This document shows positions 7,142 to 9,244 of a stretch of DNA of 9,244 bases, piece after piece (the first letter of the stretch is position 1; each line of letters starts with the position of its first letter). Origin of the DNA: an uncultured Lachnospiraceae bacterium. GTDB taxonomy: Bacteria > Bacillota > Clostridia > Lachnospirales > Lachnospiraceae. The DNA is taken from positions 1-9,244 of the forward strand of contig CAJTLD010000001.1 in assembly GCA_910577065.1 (NCBI GenBank), written 5' to 3'. The position numbers were made by a program, and so were the translations under genes. Below the pieces are notes generated by a model. The model had not been told where the DNA came from, did no database searches, and saw only the letters and a list, made by a program, of their open reading frames with translations.

Positions 7142-7960
7142 TCACTGTTTTTTTAACGCATAATATTTTTTCTGGATCCGGGAAAGCAGGCGAATCGGAA
7201 TCAATCCCACAATCATCGGCTTTACCGCAAAGAAAATTCCTTTCGGAAACAATCCCAGATGATAAAACGAACGCCATTTGATACGGGCTTCATTGATCCG
7301 GTAACGGTATTTGCGGCGTTTGTACTGGTTTTCGTCCCGGCGGATATAATAAAGCACCTGCGACAAATTAGCGCCGTAACAGCCATTTTCGTAAAGCCTG
7401 AGCAGAATATCATAATCTTCCGCCCGCGTAACCCGTTTCGACGTGCCGTAGCCGCGCACCTTCTGCAGCGCTTCTTTCCGAAACAGAATGGACGCATGCA
7501 CATAAGGCAGGGAAAACAAAAAATCCTCCGGCCTCGGCTTTGCAGCGTACCAGTACCGTTCCCCGTCGTCGCCCGGCTGATTTACAAAAAACTCCCCTCG
7601 GCTTCCCACAAACGCCATATCCGGATGCTTCTTCAAAAAAGCGTACTGCATACTGAGGCGATTGGGAACCGAAATATCGTCCGCGTCCATAATCGCTATA
7701 AATTCGCCTTTTGCCGCCCGGATGCACCGGTTTCTGGCATAACCCGCCTTACGGTTTGTTTTATTTTTCAGCAGACGGATGCGGGAATCGGACGCCGCGA
7801 TTTTTTTCAGAAGCTCGTACGTACCGTCTGTAGAACCATCGTCGCAGATCAACAGTTCCAAATCTTTAAAATCCTGGTTTAAGACAGAAGTAATTGACTT
7901 TGTTAATATCTGTCCCTCCGAAAGATTATATACGGACATCACTACGGATATTTCTGGCAT
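7142..7960 (-). CDS. Family 2 glycosyltransferase
   Basis: GT-A fold glycosyltransferase of 272 aa. It starts MPEISVVMSVYN, with CDDGSTDGTYELL (39-51) in the nucleotide-binding region, the metal motif MDADD (91-95) and a catalytic-base region RAEDYDILLRL (179-189). The MDADDIS...R pattern and the ILFRKEAL strand are standard for capsule and O-antigen GT2 enzymes. The last 50 residues carry a hydrophobic stretch with basic flanks (GIFFAVKPMIVGLIPIRLL), probably a membrane-associating helix. ATG at 7960 is well supported by AAGGAG eight bases upstream. The gene follows a decayed transposase remnant by 32 bases and precedes the next glycosyltransferase by 58 bases. The sugar transferred cannot be told from sequence. 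Confidence 0.93.
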   Translation of the reverse strand: MPEISVVMSVYNLSEGQILTKSITSVLNQDFKDLELLICDDGSTDGTYELLKKIAASDSRIRLLKNKTNRKAGYARNRCIRAAKGEFIAIMDADDISVPNRLSMQYAFLKKHPDMAFVGSRGEFFVNQPGDDGERYWYAAKPRPEDFLFSLPYVHASILFRKEALQKVRGYGTSKRVTRAEDYDILLRLYENGCYGANLSQVLYYIRRDENQYKRRKYRYRINEARIKWRSFYHLGLFPKGIFFAVKPMIVGLIPIRLLSRIQKKYYALKKQ

Positions 7961-7977
7961 ATTGGTATCTCCTTTTT
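7961..7977 (-). promoter_or_regulatory. Strong Shine-Dalgarno of the 272-aa GT2 gene
   Basis: AAGGAG (7969-7974) lies eight bases before the ATG at 7960. It is the best ribosome binding site in the window, and a second GGAG-like element lies about 9 bases further upstream. It fixes the start of the glycosyltransferase gene. Confidence 0.7.
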
Positions 7978-7992
7978 GTACTCCTATCTATA

Positions 7993-8282
7993 TCATTTAT
8001 GGGCAAAAATATGGTATTCCCGGAACAGCTGCTGACAGTAATCCTTATTTTCCTTTATTTTGGAAATTTCCGCCAGACGTCCGTCTTCCGCTAATTTTTG
8101 AATCAATTCCAGCATCATTTCCTGCCCTTTTGCCATTCCCATTTCAAGATTTTCCTGATCCCGCATCTGCAATGTCATATACTCATGCCTCCATTCCCTG
8201 TTTTTCTTCGCCCGAGTTACAGCATCCTTCAACTTTTCCACAAACAGGCTGTCTGCTTCCTTCCCCGTCCCGCTTTTCCATC
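7993..8282 (-). pseudogene. C-terminal remnant of a PD-(D/E)XK (Rpn-type) transposase nuclease
   Basis: A frame ending at 7993 encodes a tail I recognise from the Rpn / PD-(D/E)XK nuclease family of putative transposases common in Lachnospiraceae. It reads FVEKLKDAVTRAKKNREWRHEYMTL, then RDQE, a G/E/K-rich helix, and finally EDGRLAEISKIKENKDYCQQLFREYHI. Only about the last 90 residues are recognisable (from about 8256 down). The N-terminal nuclease domain with its catalytic D, E and K residues is missing, and the upstream part of the frame merges into the glycosyltransferase gene, whose stop is at 8283. No family-like start codon or ribosome binding site exists at the 5' end; an internal ATG (MTLQMRD) could at most give a 61-residue peptide. 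I regard it as a fragment left by an insertion or recombination event. It could also be a domesticated small protein, which I think less likely. Confidence 0.72.
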
Positions 8283-9244
8283 CTACACCCCTTTTGTTCC
8301 GTTCCCGTCCGGCGTCCGCAAGCCCGAACTGCCCGCGCATTCCTGATAAATCCGCAGCATCCTGCCATGCACCCGCTTTGCATCATACCGCTTTATCTTT
8401 TCCCGCGCATTCTTGCGAAGCGTTTCTCTAAGCCTGGAATCCTGTTTCAGCTTCAAAACCGCTTTCGCATACCCGCTTTCATCCATCGGTTCGGTCAAAA
8501 GCCCTTCCACGCCGTCCGTAACCAAATCCGTATTGCCGCGGATCCTGCTGCACACAACGGGCACGCCCGCCGCCATGGCCTCCATCAGGGATACCGGAAG
8601 CCCTTCCTGTACGGACGGAAACACAAAACAATCCGCCATTTTCAGCAGCGCGTCCACATCCTCCCGGTAGCCTGCCAATACAGCCTGCCCCTTTAATCCC
8701 AGCTTTTGTATCAGCTTGCGGTCCTCTGCTTCGCACTCGCCCAGCCCGACCGCCAGGTACTTGATTTTCCTATCCGGAATATGCGCCATGGCCCGGATCA
8801 TCGTTTCCTGGTTCTTCCTTTTGGAAAGCTGCCCGACGCTGACCGCCACAAAATCATCCTGCGCAAATCCAAACTCCTGCCGCAGCTTGTCCGCGCCCTC
8901 CTTAGCTCCGGCAAACCGTTCGGTATCCACGCCGATCCCCGGAACATAGCAGACCCGCTTCGCATGAAAATGCTTCGCCCGCTTATAGTCCTCTTTATTA
9001 ATCGTAATCAAAACATCCGTAAAGCGCGACAGATATTTCTCAATCGGATAAAACAGCAGCCAGTTCTTCTTGGACGCGCCCTGATAAAAATGAAACCCAT
9101 GCGCGGTATAGAGCACCTTCGTTTCGCCCGCCCTCAGCTTTTTGGCGCAAAGCCTCGCAATCACTCCGCCAATCGGCGACTGTGTATGAATCAAATCATA
9201 CTTCTGTTCCGTACAGAGCCGTTTCATCTGACGGTACGAAAGAA
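8283..9244 (-). CDS. Family 4 glycosyltransferase (EpsD-like), 5' end beyond window
   Basis: Retaining GT-B fold glycosyltransferase of the GT4 family, a common capsule/exopolysaccharide enzyme. The frame is open at base 9244, so the N-terminus is missing; about 319 residues are visible. The sequence reads YDLIHTQSPIGG, then TAHGFHFYQGA, YPIEKYLSRFTDVLITINKED and YVPGIGVDTERF, a signature run of EpsD-like enzymes. SVGQLSKRKNQ opens the C-terminal nucleotide-sugar domain, followed by FVFPSVQEGLPVSLMEAMAAG, which contains the EX7E catalytic/donor-binding motif (its codons lie near 8580-8606), and RGNTDLV. The domain proper ends about MLRIYQEC; the last 17 residues (AGSSGLR to KGV) look unrelated to the family and may come from sequence at the junction with the transposase remnant. 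The ATG at 9227 is not taken as the start because conserved GT4 sequence should continue upstream. Confidence 0.93.
   Translation of the reverse strand, partial: LSYRQMKRLCTEQKYDLIHTQSPIGGVIARLCAKKLRAGETKVLYTAHGFHFYQGASKKNWLLFYPIEKYLSRFTDVLITINKEDYKRAKHFHAKRVCYVPGIGVDTERFAGAKEGADKLRQEFGFAQDDFVAVSVGQLSKRKNQETMIRAMAHIPDRKIKYLAVGLGECEAEDRKLIQKLGLKGQAVLAGYREDVDALLKMADCFVFPSVQEGLPVSLMEAMAAGVPVVCSRIRGNTDLVTDGVEGLLTEPMDESGYAKAVLKLKQDSRLRETLRKNAREKIKRYDAKRVHGRMLRIYQECAGSSGLRTPDGNGTKGV

Noticed and set aside
7779..8696. Open frame of 305 codons on the plus strand.
   Set aside because: It lies antisense to a well-supported GT2 start, the transposase remnant and the GT4 gene, has Pro/Phe/Ser-rich low-complexity protein with no motif, and no ribosome binding site. 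It is a shadow.
1..9244. Search for tRNA, rRNA, CRISPR arrays, long direct repeats and intrinsic terminators.
   Set aside because: Reading by eye found none; gaps between genes are too short for most of these and no hairpin plus T-run was seen on the coding strand.

Overview
The window is a stretch of a surface-polysaccharide (capsule, cell-wall glycan or teichoic-acid-like) biosynthesis and export locus. Every credible gene lies on the minus strand, so transcription runs from right (9244) to left (1). The organism is most likely a Gram-positive member of the Bacillota, probably a Clostridia/Lachnospiraceae-type gut bacterium. This is inferred from strong AAGGAG/GAGG-type ribosome binding sites, an extended -10 sigma-A-like promoter, a TTG start with a good Shine-Dalgarno, and a C-terminal remnant of a PD-(D/E)XK (Rpn-type) transposase nuclease whose tail is typical of Lachnospiraceae. 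No marker gives the species.

Upstream half (9244 to 6157): a GT4 glycosyltransferase cut by the right edge, then a decayed PD-(D/E)XK transposase-family tail, then two family 2 glycosyltransferases (272 aa, and 308 aa after start correction).

Downstream half (6156 to 1): a 72-base gap holds a convincing internal promoter. It is followed by a tight run: GT2 glycosyltransferase, DegT-type sugar aminotransferase, ATP-grasp ligase, SAM methyltransferase, Wzt/TagH-like ABC ATPase with a C-terminal carbohydrate-binding-type domain, and a further GT2 cut by the left edge. Junctions within this run are 17, 10 or 1 bases apart, or 4-base ATGA overlaps, which implies one translationally coupled operon.

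How the genes may work together: the five glycosyltransferases build a glycan on a lipid carrier at the inner face of the membrane. The aminotransferase supplies an amino sugar, perhaps a 4-amino-4,6-dideoxyhexose nucleotide. The ATP-grasp enzyme could couple a carboxylate or amino acid to it, and the methyltransferase could methylate the product. The ABC ATPase, with its extra C-terminal domain, would energise export and may recognise the finished, modified chain end. The order aminotransferase, ATP-grasp, methyltransferase, exporter suggests a previously uncharacterised cap-and-recognise module. That linkage is inference from gene order and from known Wzt systems. No permease partner (Wzm/TagG), Wzy polymerase or Wzx flippase is visible in the window.
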